This document shows positions 51,942-62,144 of a stretch of DNA of 64,000 bases, one piece after another. Source of the stretch: Methylotenera sp. (GTDB taxonomy: Bacteria > Pseudomonadota > Gammaproteobacteria > Burkholderiales > Methylophilaceae); contig JAQTXW010000003.1 of NCBI GenBank assembly GCA_028688575.1, positions 1-64,000 on the forward strand, given 5' to 3'. The stretch's first letter is position 1. Each line of letters opens with the position of its first letter. The position numbers and the translations under genes are program-made. Under the pieces are notes generated by a model that was given only the letters and a program-made list of their open reading frames with translations, ran no database searches and had not been told where the DNA came from.

Positions 51942-52805
51942 ATGCGATTGCTATCTTTTAGATTAGCGCTGCGATTTATTGCGCTGCTTATTTTTGCTGG
52001 CATTGCGCTGCCTGTATTTGCGGGAAAAAACCTGCTTTGGAAAGCCAGTTCACCTGAAGGTGGCCAGATTTACTTATTTGGCACGATACACACCGATGAT
52101 AACCGTGTCACGGCATTTTCGCCTGAAGTCATGCACGCAATTCAAGCTGTCGATTTGTTTATGATGGAAGCTGAAGCACCAGTAAACAACAAAATGTTGC
52201 TGATGCATGAGGCTAATTTGCAGGAAATGCTCACTGAGCACGAGCTTGAAAAAGTCTACCGCTTGGCAGAGTTTCATGTCATGCATCGCGATACTGTGCT
52301 TCGCACCAAGCCCTGGCTGCTGGCAGTCGTGTTTGATTCTCCCAGGCCGTTAACTCCGTTTGCACAAGACAACCTCCTTAAGACAAAGGCTGAAGACTTT
52401 GGCATTGCAGTGAAGGGGTTGGCGACCGCAGAAGAGCATTTTTCAGCACTTGATCACTTAAGTCTTGAAGAGCAGTTGGTTTTTTTACGGGCAGTACTTA
52501 AACGCAGCGATAAAACCAAGCAGCGTGATTACGAACGTCTGGTGCAGGCATATCTGCGCGGAGATGCAACTCAACTATTGGTGCTCAATGAGAAAATTAC
52601 GGGGGGCATGCTACCCCATGCTTTGTGGCAGCGGATGAAAACGCAATTGATGGACCATCGCAATGCAGTGATGGCCGAGCGCTTACTGAATGAAGCGCAA
52701 ACCAAGCAATTGTTTGTTGCAGTAGGTGCGTCACATCTGGCAGGTCAGCGTGGCTTATTAAATCGTCTAAAGCTCGCAGGTTATCGTGTTGAGCGTATGG
52801 ATTAA
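51942..52805 (+). CDS. TraB/GumN family protein
   Basis: LWKASSPEGGQIYLFGTIHTDDNRVTAFSPEVMHAIQAVD; FVAVGASHLAGQRGLLNRL. Confidence 0.9.
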   Translation: MRLLSFRLALRFIALLIFAGIALPVFAGKNLLWKASSPEGGQIYLFGTIHTDDNRVTAFSPEVMHAIQAVDLFMMEAEAPVNNKMLLMHEANLQEMLTEHELEKVYRLAEFHVMHRDTVLRTKPWLLAVVFDSPRPLTPFAQDNLLKTKAEDFGIAVKGLATAEEHFSALDHLSLEEQLVFLRAVLKRSDKTKQRDYERLVQAYLRGDATQLLVLNEKITGGMLPHALWQRMKTQLMDHRNAVMAERLLNEAQTKQLFVAVGASHLAGQRGLLNRLKLAGYRVERMD

Positions 52806-53392
52806 TGCACAACATGTCTTCCTGCCTCATAGTTCATCACTTCGGGGTTCTGATTAACATAAATCAGGTTTTCAGTGGCAAAGCCTAATTCTTTAGCTTG
52901 TGCAATCAAGTGTTGTTTGATTGGGTAAGAAAGTTGCGGCGTACGCGATAAAATCCAAAGATAAGATTTATCAGGGCCGCACAGCATGACGTAGTTATAG
53001 TAGGGCTGGTCGAGCGTGATAATGTTATATGCACCGTAAAACGGTCCAAAGAATGACACTTTCAGCTTCCCTGTACGCGAGCCGTCTGCATTGGCGGGGT
53101 CTACGAAATAGGCTTTGCCTACGGCTTCTTTCCATTCATTTTTTTTGCTGTTATACCCACGGTTGATGACTTTGATTCCACCGTCATCACGCAAGCTGTA
53201 TGAGGCCGTGACATTGTCCAAATCCCGTTCAAAGCTATGGTCCAAACGGGCAACTTCATACCAGGTGCCTAAGTATTGGTTAGGGTCAAAGTGCTCAATT
53301 ACTTTGACGTTATCAGGTACTCCCATGCACGAGGCGAGTAAAGCGCTGGTGCAAATAAGTAAATAACGTAGCATGTTGTTGATTTTTATCAT
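52802..53392 (-). CDS. blc: Bacterial lipocalin (Blc-like lipoprotein)
   Basis: Lipobox-like LLASC; NQYLGTWYEVARLDHSFERDLDNVTASYSL; ILSRTPQL. Confidence 0.9.
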   Translation of the reverse strand: MIKINNMLRYLLICTSALLASCMGVPDNVKVIEHFDPNQYLGTWYEVARLDHSFERDLDNVTASYSLRDDGGIKVINRGYNSKKNEWKEAVGKAYFVDPANADGSRTGKLKVSFFGPFYGAYNIITLDQPYYNYVMLCGPDKSYLWILSRTPQLSYPIKQHLIAQAKELGFATENLIYVNQNPEVMNYEAGRHVVH

Positions 53393-53507
53393 GGTGGCAG
53401 GCGGTCTTCCTAGGTGATGTGTAGTCGTCAGACAGGGCATTGCGTTTAAAAATTCCATCAAATGGTGTGTTGCAGTCAGGCAAGATTCATGTAATGGAAA
53501 ATTTGCT

Positions 53508-54092
53508 TTAATCTGGTTTTGACATCCAGGCAAAGAGTGTGGCTCGCATGACTTCTTCTACAGGCATGTCAATCGGTGTTAGCCAGCTGCGTGGCACAAA
53601 AACGGTATAGCCCCCAATCATGTAGCCCATGGGCAAATAAACGGCAACGCGGTCACCCTGCATAAAGCCATCTGGTAACCGATGGGTGGTTTGCCTGGTG
53701 ATTAAGCCGACCATTTCGAGCTCGTATCCAGGAATCCTCAAGGTAACGGCCTGTTGTGAATCGCCTTTTTGATGTGGCGCAAAATAATCTGCAAAACTCT
53801 TTAGCGATGAATAAATACTCTTAACCACGGGCAGATTGGTGAATGGAAGTTCAATCAGCGAGAGCAGTTTGTAGATGTATTTGTGAGAAACGAGGTAGCC
53901 TAGCAGCACAATACCAGCCAGCCCTAGCATAAGTCCTAACCCAGGAACATAAAAATCACCAATAATCGGGCGCACCCACCACATGGCAATTTGCTCTGCC
54001 CATGTGAGAAACGTATAGAGCAGGTAAACGGTCAAACCTAAAGGCAAAGCCGTAAGCAGGCCGCGAAAAAAATACTGATAGATGCGTTTCAT
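53508..54092 (-). CDS. DUF502 family membrane protein
   Basis: YFFRGLLTALPLGLTVYLLYTF, FTNLPVVKSIYSSLKSFADYF, PTGYM-like MGYMIGGYTVFVP. Confidence 0.88.
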   Translation of the reverse strand: MKRIYQYFFRGLLTALPLGLTVYLLYTFLTWAEQIAMWWVRPIIGDFYVPGLGLMLGLAGIVLLGYLVSHKYIYKLLSLIELPFTNLPVVKSIYSSLKSFADYFAPHQKGDSQQAVTLRIPGYELEMVGLITRQTTHRLPDGFMQGDRVAVYLPMGYMIGGYTVFVPRSWLTPIDMPVEEVMRATLFAWMSKPD

Positions 54093-54099
54093 GATTATC

Positions 54100-54810
54100 C
54101 TATTTCTGCAATGCGTTTAGATCCGAGGCGCTAAGCCAGCGCCACTCTCCCACTTTTAAATCTTGCGGCAAATCCAGTTGGCCGATTCTAATGCGTTTGA
54201 GTGCTTCAACACGGTTGCTGATTGCTGCAACCATGCGTTTTACCTGGTGGTATTTACCTTCGGCCAGCGTCATGTGTATGACTTGGTCGTTTATTTTTGT
54301 GCAAGCTAAGGCGGCAATAGGCATGTCTTCATCAATCAGTTGCACGCCTTTGAGTATGTGTGCAATCTGCTCGTCACTAATTGGGTGCTTGCAGGTCACC
54401 TCGTATACTTTAGGCACTTTGTGTTTTGGTGAGCTCATGCGGTGGATAAACTGCCCATCGTCTGAAATCAGAATCAGCCCCGTGGTGTCTTCATCCAGCC
54501 GACCAATGCACTGCACGCCACGCTCAACCAGTGGGTGAGGCAATAGACTGTAGATGGTAGGGTGGTGCTGGGTTTTGTGTGAGCACTCATAATCGCTGGG
54601 TTTGTGCATCATGAGATAAGACTTCTCATGGTAATCCCAAGCCTCACCCTTAACGGTGAAGTGCAGATTATCTAAATCAAACTGCGCGTCAGGGTCATCA
54701 CAAAGCTCACCATTCACGGTCACTTCTTGGTTAATAATCATGATGCGGCAAAGCTTGCGCGAGCCAAAGCCTTGTTTTTTTAAGATGCGTTCTAAGTCTA
54801 GTTTAGCCAT
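54100..54810 (-). CDS. rsuA: Pseudouridine synthase, RsuA family (16S rRNA)
   Basis: S4-like N-terminus; IGRLDEDTTGLILISDDGQFIHRM; LAEGKYHQVKRMVAAISNRVEALKRIRIG. Confidence 0.92.
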   Translation of the reverse strand: MAKLDLERILKKQGFGSRKLCRIMIINQEVTVNGELCDDPDAQFDLDNLHFTVKGEAWDYHEKSYLMMHKPSDYECSHKTQHHPTIYSLLPHPLVERGVQCIGRLDEDTTGLILISDDGQFIHRMSSPKHKVPKVYEVTCKHPISDEQIAHILKGVQLIDEDMPIAALACTKINDQVIHMTLAEGKYHQVKRMVAAISNRVEALKRIRIGQLDLPQDLKVGEWRWLSASDLNALQK

Positions 54811-54833
54811 GCGCTATTATAGCGTCAGATATA

Positions 54834-54860
54834 AAAACGCCCACAAAATGTGAGCGCTTT
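54834..54860 (-). terminator. Terminator-like hairpin downstream of aqpZ
   Basis: On minus strand GCGCTCAC-ATTTT-GTGGGCGT followed by TTTTTA. Confidence 0.7.
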
Positions 54861-54885
54861 GTTCTGGCAGATGCAGCTTTTGGCC

Positions 54886-55572
54886 TTATTTTTCGCTGAC
54901 GGTTTTATAAGCCACCGCGCCAATCACAGCGCCAATGATGGGTGCAATCCAAAACAGCCAAAGCTGTTGCAAGGCAATGCCGCCTTCAATTAACGCTGGG
55001 CCAGTGCTGCGCGCAGGGTTAACTGAGGTGTTGGTCACAGGAATGCTAATCAAATGGATAAGCACCAAGGTGAAGCCAATCGCAATCGGCGCTAATCCTG
55101 CAGGTGCGCGTTTGTCGGTAGCACCCATGATAATAAACAAGAACATTGCTGTCATCACGATTTCTGTGACTAAACCAGCCACCATGCTGTAGCCATGCGG
55201 AGAGTGTTCTGCAAAACCGTTAGAAGCCAAACTGCCTGCAAAGCCTTCAGCACCACTGGCAATGGTTTTAATTAACAAGGCGGCCAATATTGCACCGATG
55301 ACTTGCGCCACAATGTAATGTGGTAATTCAGAAGCTTTAAATCGTCCGCCTGCTACTAAACCAATCGATACTGCTGGGTTTAAATGGCAACCCGAAATAT
55401 GGCCAATGGCATAAGCCATGGTCACAACTGTTAAGCCAAACGCAAATGAAACGCCTAAATACCCTAAGCCTAAATCAGGAATGCCCGCAGCCAGCACAGC
55501 ACTGCCGCAACCGCCTAATACTAGCCAAAATGTTCCAATTACTTCTGCTAATGAACGTTTTGTTAATGACAT
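54886..55572 (-). CDS. aqpZ: Aquaporin Z
   Basis: Two NPA motifs ([25 protein letters not shown]). Confidence 0.95.
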   Translation of the reverse strand: MSLTKRSLAEVIGTFWLVLGGCGSAVLAAGIPDLGLGYLGVSFAFGLTVVTMAYAIGHISGCHLNPAVSIGLVAGGRFKASELPHYIVAQVIGAILAALLIKTIASGAEGFAGSLASNGFAEHSPHGYSMVAGLVTEIVMTAMFLFIIMGATDKRAPAGLAPIAIGFTLVLIHLISIPVTNTSVNPARSTGPALIEGGIALQQLWLFWIAPIIGAVIGAVAYKTVSEK

Positions 55573-55712
55573 TACACCCTCCGTATCTAAATGGTTTTTT
55601 AATGGACAGATACTGCACTGCCAATTTACTGCAAAGATAGCATGTACACAACCTTGTTTGGGTTAAACTAGCGTTAGATTTTGTAAACAATCTTTAATTT
55701 GATTAGGATGTT

Positions 55713-56504
55713 ATGAGTTTTAAGCACATTACCTCGCGCGATAATCCAGTATTCAAATACTATAAAAAGCTTTCTGAAAATGCGCGTGAGCGCCGTAGTG
55801 AAGCTAAAACACTGCTTGATGGCGTACATTTGATTGAAGCGTATGTGGCGGCTTTTGGTGAGCCAGAAGTGTTGATTATTCCAGAGGGCAAAAGCAGTGT
55901 AGAAGCAACGCGTTTAATTCAATCATTAGAGCATATAGCAACCGTGATGTTACCCACGCTGATGTTTGCTGAAATTACACCAGTGACTAGCAGCACAGGC
56001 GTGCTGGCCTTGGTGAATATTCCAGAAATTTCCGTGCCTGAAGCGCCAAGTTTTGCTTTAATGTTAGAAGATATTCAAGACCCTGGTAATTTGGGAAGTA
56101 TGTTGCGTACGGCAGCTGCCGCAGGTGTGGAGGTTGTATATTTAAGTATGGGCTGTACCGACGCATGGTCACCTAAGGCGTTACGTGGCGGACAGGGTGC
56201 CCAATTCGTAATGCCTATTATTGAGCGCGCAGACTTAATAAATGCGTTGCGCGCGTTTCATGGTGCGAGTTATGCCACGGCAATGACGGGTGAGTCAATT
56301 TATGCGCAGGATCTGAGTACACCTGCCGCTTTTGTGGTGGGAAATGAGGGGGCAGGTTTGCGTATGGAAACCATCGCTGCGTGCTCAAAACACGTCACCA
56401 TCCCCATGGCTAAAACTGCGCTTGGTTCGGTGGAATCTTTAAACGCAGGTGCTGCCGCTGCTATTTGCCTTTTTGAGCGCGTGCGCCAGTTCAAGTCAAG
56501 GTAG
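55713..56504 (+). CDS. TrmH/SpoU-family RNA methyltransferase
   Basis: LMLEDIQDPGNLGSMLRTAAAAGV, VVGNEGAGL, IPMAKTALGSVESLNAGAAAAICLFE. Confidence 0.93.
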   Translation: MSFKHITSRDNPVFKYYKKLSENARERRSEAKTLLDGVHLIEAYVAAFGEPEVLIIPEGKSSVEATRLIQSLEHIATVMLPTLMFAEITPVTSSTGVLALVNIPEISVPEAPSFALMLEDIQDPGNLGSMLRTAAAAGVEVVYLSMGCTDAWSPKALRGGQGAQFVMPIIERADLINALRAFHGASYATAMTGESIYAQDLSTPAAFVVGNEGAGLRMETIAACSKHVTIPMAKTALGSVESLNAGAAAAICLFERVRQFKSR

Positions 56505-56660
56505 ACTGGTGTAGCAAGCGCTTGGATTTTTTCTAAATTGCCACGTGATGTGATGCGGAATATACTGACGGTTCAATGTTGCACTTAATTTGTGCAATCA
56601 ACGTTACCAAGCTGTCAGTGTTAGCAGTTTTTAGCTGGGTTATAAAATAAAGGTATCTGG

Positions 56661-58886
56661 ATGATACGTACTTACTCAAGCAATCGCATGAAGGATGCGC
56701 TGTTAAATCTGGCGGTTGTTGCGCTATATCTCCTGCTGGCAAAAGCAGGTTTATTCTTCTCGCTTAAAAACACCACCATTACCATATTCTGGCCCGCAGG
56801 TGGCTTTGCGCTTGCAGTATTGCTTCTGGGTGGCTTGAAATATCTGCCAGGTATTTTATTAGGTGCAGTTTTTGCAGGATTCATGGCGGTCAGTCACCCA
56901 TTTCTGGCAATCCTGCTTGGTGTGGCTGATGCAGCGGAGTCTTATTTGGCTTACTGGCTGCTAACCCATAAACTAAAGTTCAATGTGGCTTTAGAAACGC
57001 GCCAGGATTTTTTTAAACTCACATTATTGGCAGCGGGTTTGGCCAGTGCCGCTAGTGCGCTGATTGCATCAACGGCAATGCTCTTGTTGGGGGAGATTCC
57101 AGCTAATTTGTTTCGTGAAATTGCGCTACGCTGGTGGATGGGGGATGTTTTAGGCATTGCTTTTATCACGCCGTTTATTCTGGTTTGGAAAAATCTGCCG
57201 CAAGGTTTTTTAAAGCCATCTCATCTCATTGAGTGCATGCTGGTCTTTGTCTGTGCTTTTCTGTTTGGGCAGAGTTTGTTCTTTGGCTGGTTGCATGGCT
57301 ATCAGTATGTGCCGCACAGTGTTTCGTGGATTATTCTCCTGATTGTATGGTCTGCCTTGCGTTTTGGGCGACACCATACCTCAGCCTTGCAATTACTGGT
57401 TTTCTTTCAGGCGCTGTGGAGCATCAGTGAAGGGGCTAATGCTTTTGTGCAGCAGCGTGCGCAGGGAGATCTTGCTGACTTCTGGCTCTTCGGCATGGCT
57501 ATTGCGGTGGGGGGGATGGCGCTCTCTATCATTGCAATGGAGAGTAAAAAAACGCAGAAACTTCTGAAAGAAGGTGAAGATCGCCTGCGTCTAGCATTGT
57601 CAGTGAGTAATCAGGGTTGGTTTGATGTCAATTTACGCAGTAGAGAGATGAAGCTGTGTGATGACTGCGCTAAACTGATGGGGAATCATCTGGAGGCAGC
57701 TTGTAGTGACTATGCGGTTTGGAAAATCTTTATTCACCCCGATGACTTAGACGCAGTGATCAATGCTTTTAATGAGTGTATCGCCACAGGTGAGTCTAAG
57801 GTTGTGGAGTATCGATTCCATGCTCACAAAGGTGATTGGATATGGATTAGCTCGGCAGCTAAGGTGACAGAGTGGGATGAAAGTGGGCAGGCACTAAGGC
57901 TGATTGGTACTCATACCAACATATCAGCGCGTAAGCAGATTGAGAATGAGCTGATTGAACAAAAAGAGTTTTTTCGCGTGATTACTGAAAACAGCCTGGA
58001 CTTTATAGCGGTGCTCGATTTGCAGGGGCGTCGTATTTATAACAACCAGGCTTACACCAGAATTTTTGGCGATGTAAAATCTCTGGAAGGCACTGATTCA
58101 TTTGCTGAAATTCACCCGGATGACCGTGAGCGTTTGCAGAATGTTTTTAAGAACACCATACAGTCAGGGCAAGGCCAAAAAGCTGAGTTCAGATTTTTAC
58201 TGGCAAACGGTGCAGTACGTTATATGGAGTCTTCGGGGGCGCTGATTAGAAACAGCAAAGGCGAACCTGCTTCTGTTATGGTGGTGTCGCATGATATTAC
58301 CGAGCGCAAACGTGTTGAGCAGGAGATCCAGCTTTTGGCTTTTTATGATCAATTAACACATTTGCCTAATCGCCGCTTACTAACGGACAGACTCACACAG
58401 ACCATGGCATCTAGCCGTCGTAGCGGTTGTTATTGTGCGTTAATGTTTCTTGATTTGGATAATTTTAAACCGCTGAATGATGTACATGGGCACCCAGTTG
58501 GCGATATGCTGCTGATTGAAGTTGCAGAGCGTTTGAAAAAATGTGTGCGAGAAGTGGATACGGTTTCACGCTTTGGCGGTGATGAGTTTGTCGTAGTTTT
58601 AAACGAACTGGATGAGGATTGGGCACGTTCTAAATCGCAGGCTGCCAGTGTGGCAGATAAAATCTGCACCAGCCTTGCTAAACCTTACTTGTTAACGATT
58701 AAGCATGAGGGGCGAGCCGATGCGGTGATTGAGCACCACTGCACGGCAAGCGTTGGTGTGGTTTTGTTTGTAAATCACGAGTTTGATCAAGAGGATATTA
58801 TTAAGCGGGCAGATGCCGCAATGTATGAGGCAAAAGCTTCAGGCAGAAATCAAGTGCGCTTCTTTCATGTGGAAGCTGCAAGTTAG
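56661..58886 (+). CDS. MASE1-PAS(x2)-GGDEF diguanylate cyclase
   Basis: MASE1-like membrane region (LLAKAGLFFSLKNTTITIFWPAGGFALAVLLLGG), two PAS segments, RFGGDEFVVVLNEL. Confidence 0.9.
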   Translation: MIRTYSSNRMKDALLNLAVVALYLLLAKAGLFFSLKNTTITIFWPAGGFALAVLLLGGLKYLPGILLGAVFAGFMAVSHPFLAILLGVADAAESYLAYWLLTHKLKFNVALETRQDFFKLTLLAAGLASAASALIASTAMLLLGEIPANLFREIALRWWMGDVLGIAFITPFILVWKNLPQGFLKPSHLIECMLVFVCAFLFGQSLFFGWLHGYQYVPHSVSWIILLIVWSALRFGRHHTSALQLLVFFQALWSISEGANAFVQQRAQGDLADFWLFGMAIAVGGMALSIIAMESKKTQKLLKEGEDRLRLALSVSNQGWFDVNLRSREMKLCDDCAKLMGNHLEAACSDYAVWKIFIHPDDLDAVINAFNECIATGESKVVEYRFHAHKGDWIWISSAAKVTEWDESGQALRLIGTHTNISARKQIENELIEQKEFFRVITENSLDFIAVLDLQGRRIYNNQAYTRIFGDVKSLEGTDSFAEIHPDDRERLQNVFKNTIQSGQGQKAEFRFLLANGAVRYMESSGALIRNSKGEPASVMVVSHDITERKRVEQEIQLLAFYDQLTHLPNRRLLTDRLTQTMASSRRSGCYCALMFLDLDNFKPLNDVHGHPVGDMLLIEVAERLKKCVREVDTVSRFGGDEFVVVLNELDEDWARSKSQAASVADKICTSLAKPYLLTIKHEGRADAVIEHHCTASVGVVLFVNHEFDQEDIIKRADAAMYEAKASGRNQVRFFHVEAAS

Positions 58887-58963
58887 CGAGATGCTTAAGT
58901 CTTGGTCAGATTATTAACGCCAGATAACTTTACCAGCTAGCTTAAACAGTTTTTTTAACATGC

Positions 58964-59860
58964 CTAATGTATCTTTTTGCTAGATTGTGGTGTGATTTCA
59001 GATGCAAACAATTGTGTGGCATCTACAGCATCAAATTGGTAGTGTGCACCGCAAAAATCGCAATTGATGTCAATTTTTCCTTGTTCTTGCAGAATACTTT
59101 TTAGTTCCTCATCCCCTAGCATGCGCAGCATGCCCGCTACGTTTTTGCGTGAGCAGCTACAATAAAATTTTGTATGGCTCGCTTCAAACAAGCGCACGTT
59201 CTCCTCATGAAATAAGCGATGCAGCAGCGTTTCTGTTGGAAGCTGCAATAACTCCTCATCGGTGATGGTATCTGCCAGGTGCCCTACACGATTCCACGTA
59301 TCTATGTCATGCTCATGGGTGATTTGGTTCATGGTGTCAGGTAGTTTTTGCAGCAACATACCCGCGGCAGTATTGCCATCACAACTGAGCCAGATTTTTG
59401 TGTCAATTTGCTCTGAGCGTAGCATGTAGTTTTCCAGAATGGTGCTGATACTGTCACCCTCCAGCGCAACAATCCCCTGATAGGTTTGCCCGCCGTCTTT
59501 GGGGTCGAGTGTAATCATGAACTGCCCTTGCACTAACACATCAAAAAGAGTTTGCGTGTCTTGTATCTCGCCAGACCACTTGACGGTGGCGCGTATGCCA
59601 AATTCTGAGCTGCACTCCACTACCAGGAGTTTGAGTGGGCCTTTGGCCTGAATTTGTAGCACGAGTGCGCCATGCATTTTGAGGGTGGCGGTGAGCAGGG
59701 CGCTTGCTGCCATCAGTTCACCTAGCGCACGTTTTAAGCCCTGCGGCAGTTCTTGCTTGTTTAAGGCGAGTTGCAGTGTGTGGGTCAGGTTAACCAGGCT
59801 GCCTCGTACTGGGGTGTCTTCAAATATAAAGCGCTGTAGTGAATCGGTAAGTTTTTCCAT
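58964..59860 (-). CDS. hslO: Hsp33-family redox-regulated chaperone
   Basis: FYCSCSRKNVAGMLRMLG and INCDFCGAHYQFD (CxC...CxxC zinc motif). Confidence 0.95.
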   Translation of the reverse strand: MEKLTDSLQRFIFEDTPVRGSLVNLTHTLQLALNKQELPQGLKRALGELMAASALLTATLKMHGALVLQIQAKGPLKLLVVECSSEFGIRATVKWSGEIQDTQTLFDVLVQGQFMITLDPKDGGQTYQGIVALEGDSISTILENYMLRSEQIDTKIWLSCDGNTAAGMLLQKLPDTMNQITHEHDIDTWNRVGHLADTITDEELLQLPTETLLHRLFHEENVRLFEASHTKFYCSCSRKNVAGMLRMLGDEELKSILQEQGKIDINCDFCGAHYQFDAVDATQLFASEITPQSSKKIH

Positions 59861-59917
59861 TACAACATTTTAACATTGCTTGTTTTTTTAATTTAACTAA
59901 AAATCTATTTTTTAATT

Positions 59918-59938
59918 GCAAATGAGAATGGTTATCAT
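59918..59938. promoter_or_regulatory. Fur-box-like operator upstream of TonB-dependent receptor
   Basis: gcaaatgagaatggttatcat, close to the Fur consensus GATAATGATAATCATTATC; about 43 bp before the ATG. Confidence 0.65.
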
Positions 59939-59980
59939 GTAGAATCTCATCATATTAATCAATATGTGCAAGGACATCAA

Positions 59981-62044
59981 ATGGCTCAACCTAACCTAAA
60001 ATATAAACGACACTTGCTGGTTGTAGCGGTTAGTTCCGCACTGACTTATCAATTCCCAGTGATGGCAGCCGAAATAACTTTGCCACGCATAGACGTCATT
60101 GGCGAATATGCCTTGGCAGTCTCTAAGCAGCCAGGCTCTATTGCTGTTATTGACGAAGAGCAGCTTGTGCTGTCACAGCCCTTATCAACACAAGATGCGC
60201 TTAAGTCAGTGCCAGGTATAGTAATACGCGAAGAAGAAGGTTTTGGCTTTATCCCTAATATAGGTATGCGTGGTTTAAATCCTAACCGAAGCCAGAAACT
60301 ACTGGTGCTGGAAGATGGTGTGCCAGTGGCACCAGGCTTGTTTTTGGCCAACGAGTCTTATTACAGCCCGCGGGTTGAGCGCATGCAGAGTATCGAGGTG
60401 TTAAAAGGTGCGGCAGGATTGCGCTATGGTCCAACTACCATAGGTGGTGTGATTAATTACAAAACAAAGGCGCCAGAAGATGGCGTAAAGCTCACAGCAA
60501 GAGTTGGCAGTAATGGCTTTAGGTTGCTGGGTGTGGACGCTGGGGGTGCTAGCCCGTCAAATGAGGCGGTTGCAGGGATTAGCGTGGTAACTTCACGCGG
60601 TGATGGATTTAGACATAATGGCTTTGATTTGAACGATGTGGTAGTCAAGGGAGGGTTACAAATAAATGACAACCAATGGTTGAGCGCAAAGTTTACTTAT
60701 TATGACAATGAGGTGAATACTTCATACGTGGGCTTGAGACCAAACGAATACAAAAATAACCCAGGTAAGAATCCAGCGCCAAACGATTACTTTATCACGG
60801 ATAGAAAATCGTTCGATATTAACCACGAGTGGGAGATTACGCATGGTGTCAAATTGAACACTTTGCTGTATTGGAGCAATCTAAATCGTGATTTCTGGCG
60901 CCGTGATATTGCAAGCAGAACGATTGATGGAACTACGTTTGTCGCATGTAATGGCGTAAGTAACTGTATGACTGGGCGTAATCGTGAGTTTGAAATGTTT
61001 GGCTTGGACTCACGTTTGTTCATCACGCATCAAAGTTTTGGTATCAAGAATGAAACGGAAATTGGCGTACGTCTACACCATGATGCTTTAAGCAATAAAA
61101 CCGTGCGTTCAAAAACCGACCCTAACGCAAGGTCAGGAGCGCTTACAGGTGACGACTCACAAAAAGCTGAAGGCTTGGCACTCTATGCACAAAACCGCTT
61201 TGTGTTGAATGGAAAATTTGCCTTGACTCCAGGCCTACGTGTTGAGTCTTATGACCAAAAACGAAAAAATGAGTTAACCAGTGTGGCTGGTAAAACCAAT
61301 AATACTGAGGTGATGCCAGGCGTGGGCGCGACATGGCAGGTCGCACCACAAGCACAGTTGTTTGCAGGAGCATTCAAGGGGTTTTCACCTGCGATGGTGG
61401 CCACTGCAATTTCAGGTGACGGTGTGGACCAACAGTTAGACGCAGAGCGCTCTACTAACTATGAAATTGGAGTGCGTGGCGTCATGCAGCGATTCACCTA
61501 TGAGGCAACATTGTTTCGCATGGACTTTGAAAACCAGATTGTAAACCAGAGTTTATCCAGTGGTATAACTCAAGCCAACGGTGGGGAAACTTTAAATCAG
61601 GGTGTCGAAGTGGCACTGGAATATGAGATAGGCAGTGGGTGGAGTGTGAATGGAAATGCCACTTATGTGCAGATTGCAGAGTTTAGAAATAATGCATTAG
61701 GCCCAGTGGGTAATCGGTTGCCGTATGCTCCCGAGCTCAGCAGTAATATGAATGTAAATTACAAAACTGGTGGTTTTAAAGCCAATCTAGGTGCATATTA
61801 TGTGTCAAGCCAGTTTGCTGATGCAGCAAATACCAAAGTAGAAAATGCCATTGGTACGCTAGGTGAAATACCAGGTTACACCACGTTCAACCTGAATGCA
61901 CATTATGATGTGGATAAGCAATGGTCGTTATTTGGTACTGTACGTAATTTGTTTGATAAAAAGTACATTGCAAGCCGCAATCCTGATGGCATTTTCCCTG
62001 GTGTGGGGCGTAATCTGGAGGTGGGGGCGAGTTATAAGTTTTAG
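59981..62044 (+). CDS. TonB-dependent outer-membrane receptor (FecA-like, probable ferric-chelate uptake)
   Basis: Plug domain SQPLSTQDALKSVPGIVIREEEGFGFIPNIGMRGLNPNRSQKLLVLEDGVP; C-terminal VGRNLEVGASYKF. Start set at the ATG (MAQPNLK). Confidence 0.93.
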   Translation: MAQPNLKYKRHLLVVAVSSALTYQFPVMAAEITLPRIDVIGEYALAVSKQPGSIAVIDEEQLVLSQPLSTQDALKSVPGIVIREEEGFGFIPNIGMRGLNPNRSQKLLVLEDGVPVAPGLFLANESYYSPRVERMQSIEVLKGAAGLRYGPTTIGGVINYKTKAPEDGVKLTARVGSNGFRLLGVDAGGASPSNEAVAGISVVTSRGDGFRHNGFDLNDVVVKGGLQINDNQWLSAKFTYYDNEVNTSYVGLRPNEYKNNPGKNPAPNDYFITDRKSFDINHEWEITHGVKLNTLLYWSNLNRDFWRRDIASRTIDGTTFVACNGVSNCMTGRNREFEMFGLDSRLFITHQSFGIKNETEIGVRLHHDALSNKTVRSKTDPNARSGALTGDDSQKAEGLALYAQNRFVLNGKFALTPGLRVESYDQKRKNELTSVAGKTNNTEVMPGVGATWQVAPQAQLFAGAFKGFSPAMVATAISGDGVDQQLDAERSTNYEIGVRGVMQRFTYEATLFRMDFENQIVNQSLSSGITQANGGETLNQGVEVALEYEIGSGWSVNGNATYVQIAEFRNNALGPVGNRLPYAPELSSNMNVNYKTGGFKANLGAYYVSSQFADAANTKVENAIGTLGEIPGYTTFNLNAHYDVDKQWSLFGTVRNLFDKKYIASRNPDGIFPGVGRNLEVGASYKF

Positions 62045-62101
62045 TCATACGTTACGGTGCACCTGCTTAGCTGAGGTACAGTATCAAGCGTTGCCATTGC
62101 A

Positions 62102-62129
62102 AAGCCGCAAATTAAATTGCGGCTTTTTT
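62102..62129 (+). terminator. Rho-independent terminator of the TonB-dependent receptor gene
   Basis: aagccgcaa-attaaa-ttgcggctt followed by tttt. Confidence 0.88.
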
Positions 62130-62144
62130 AGGCACTCTAGTTCA

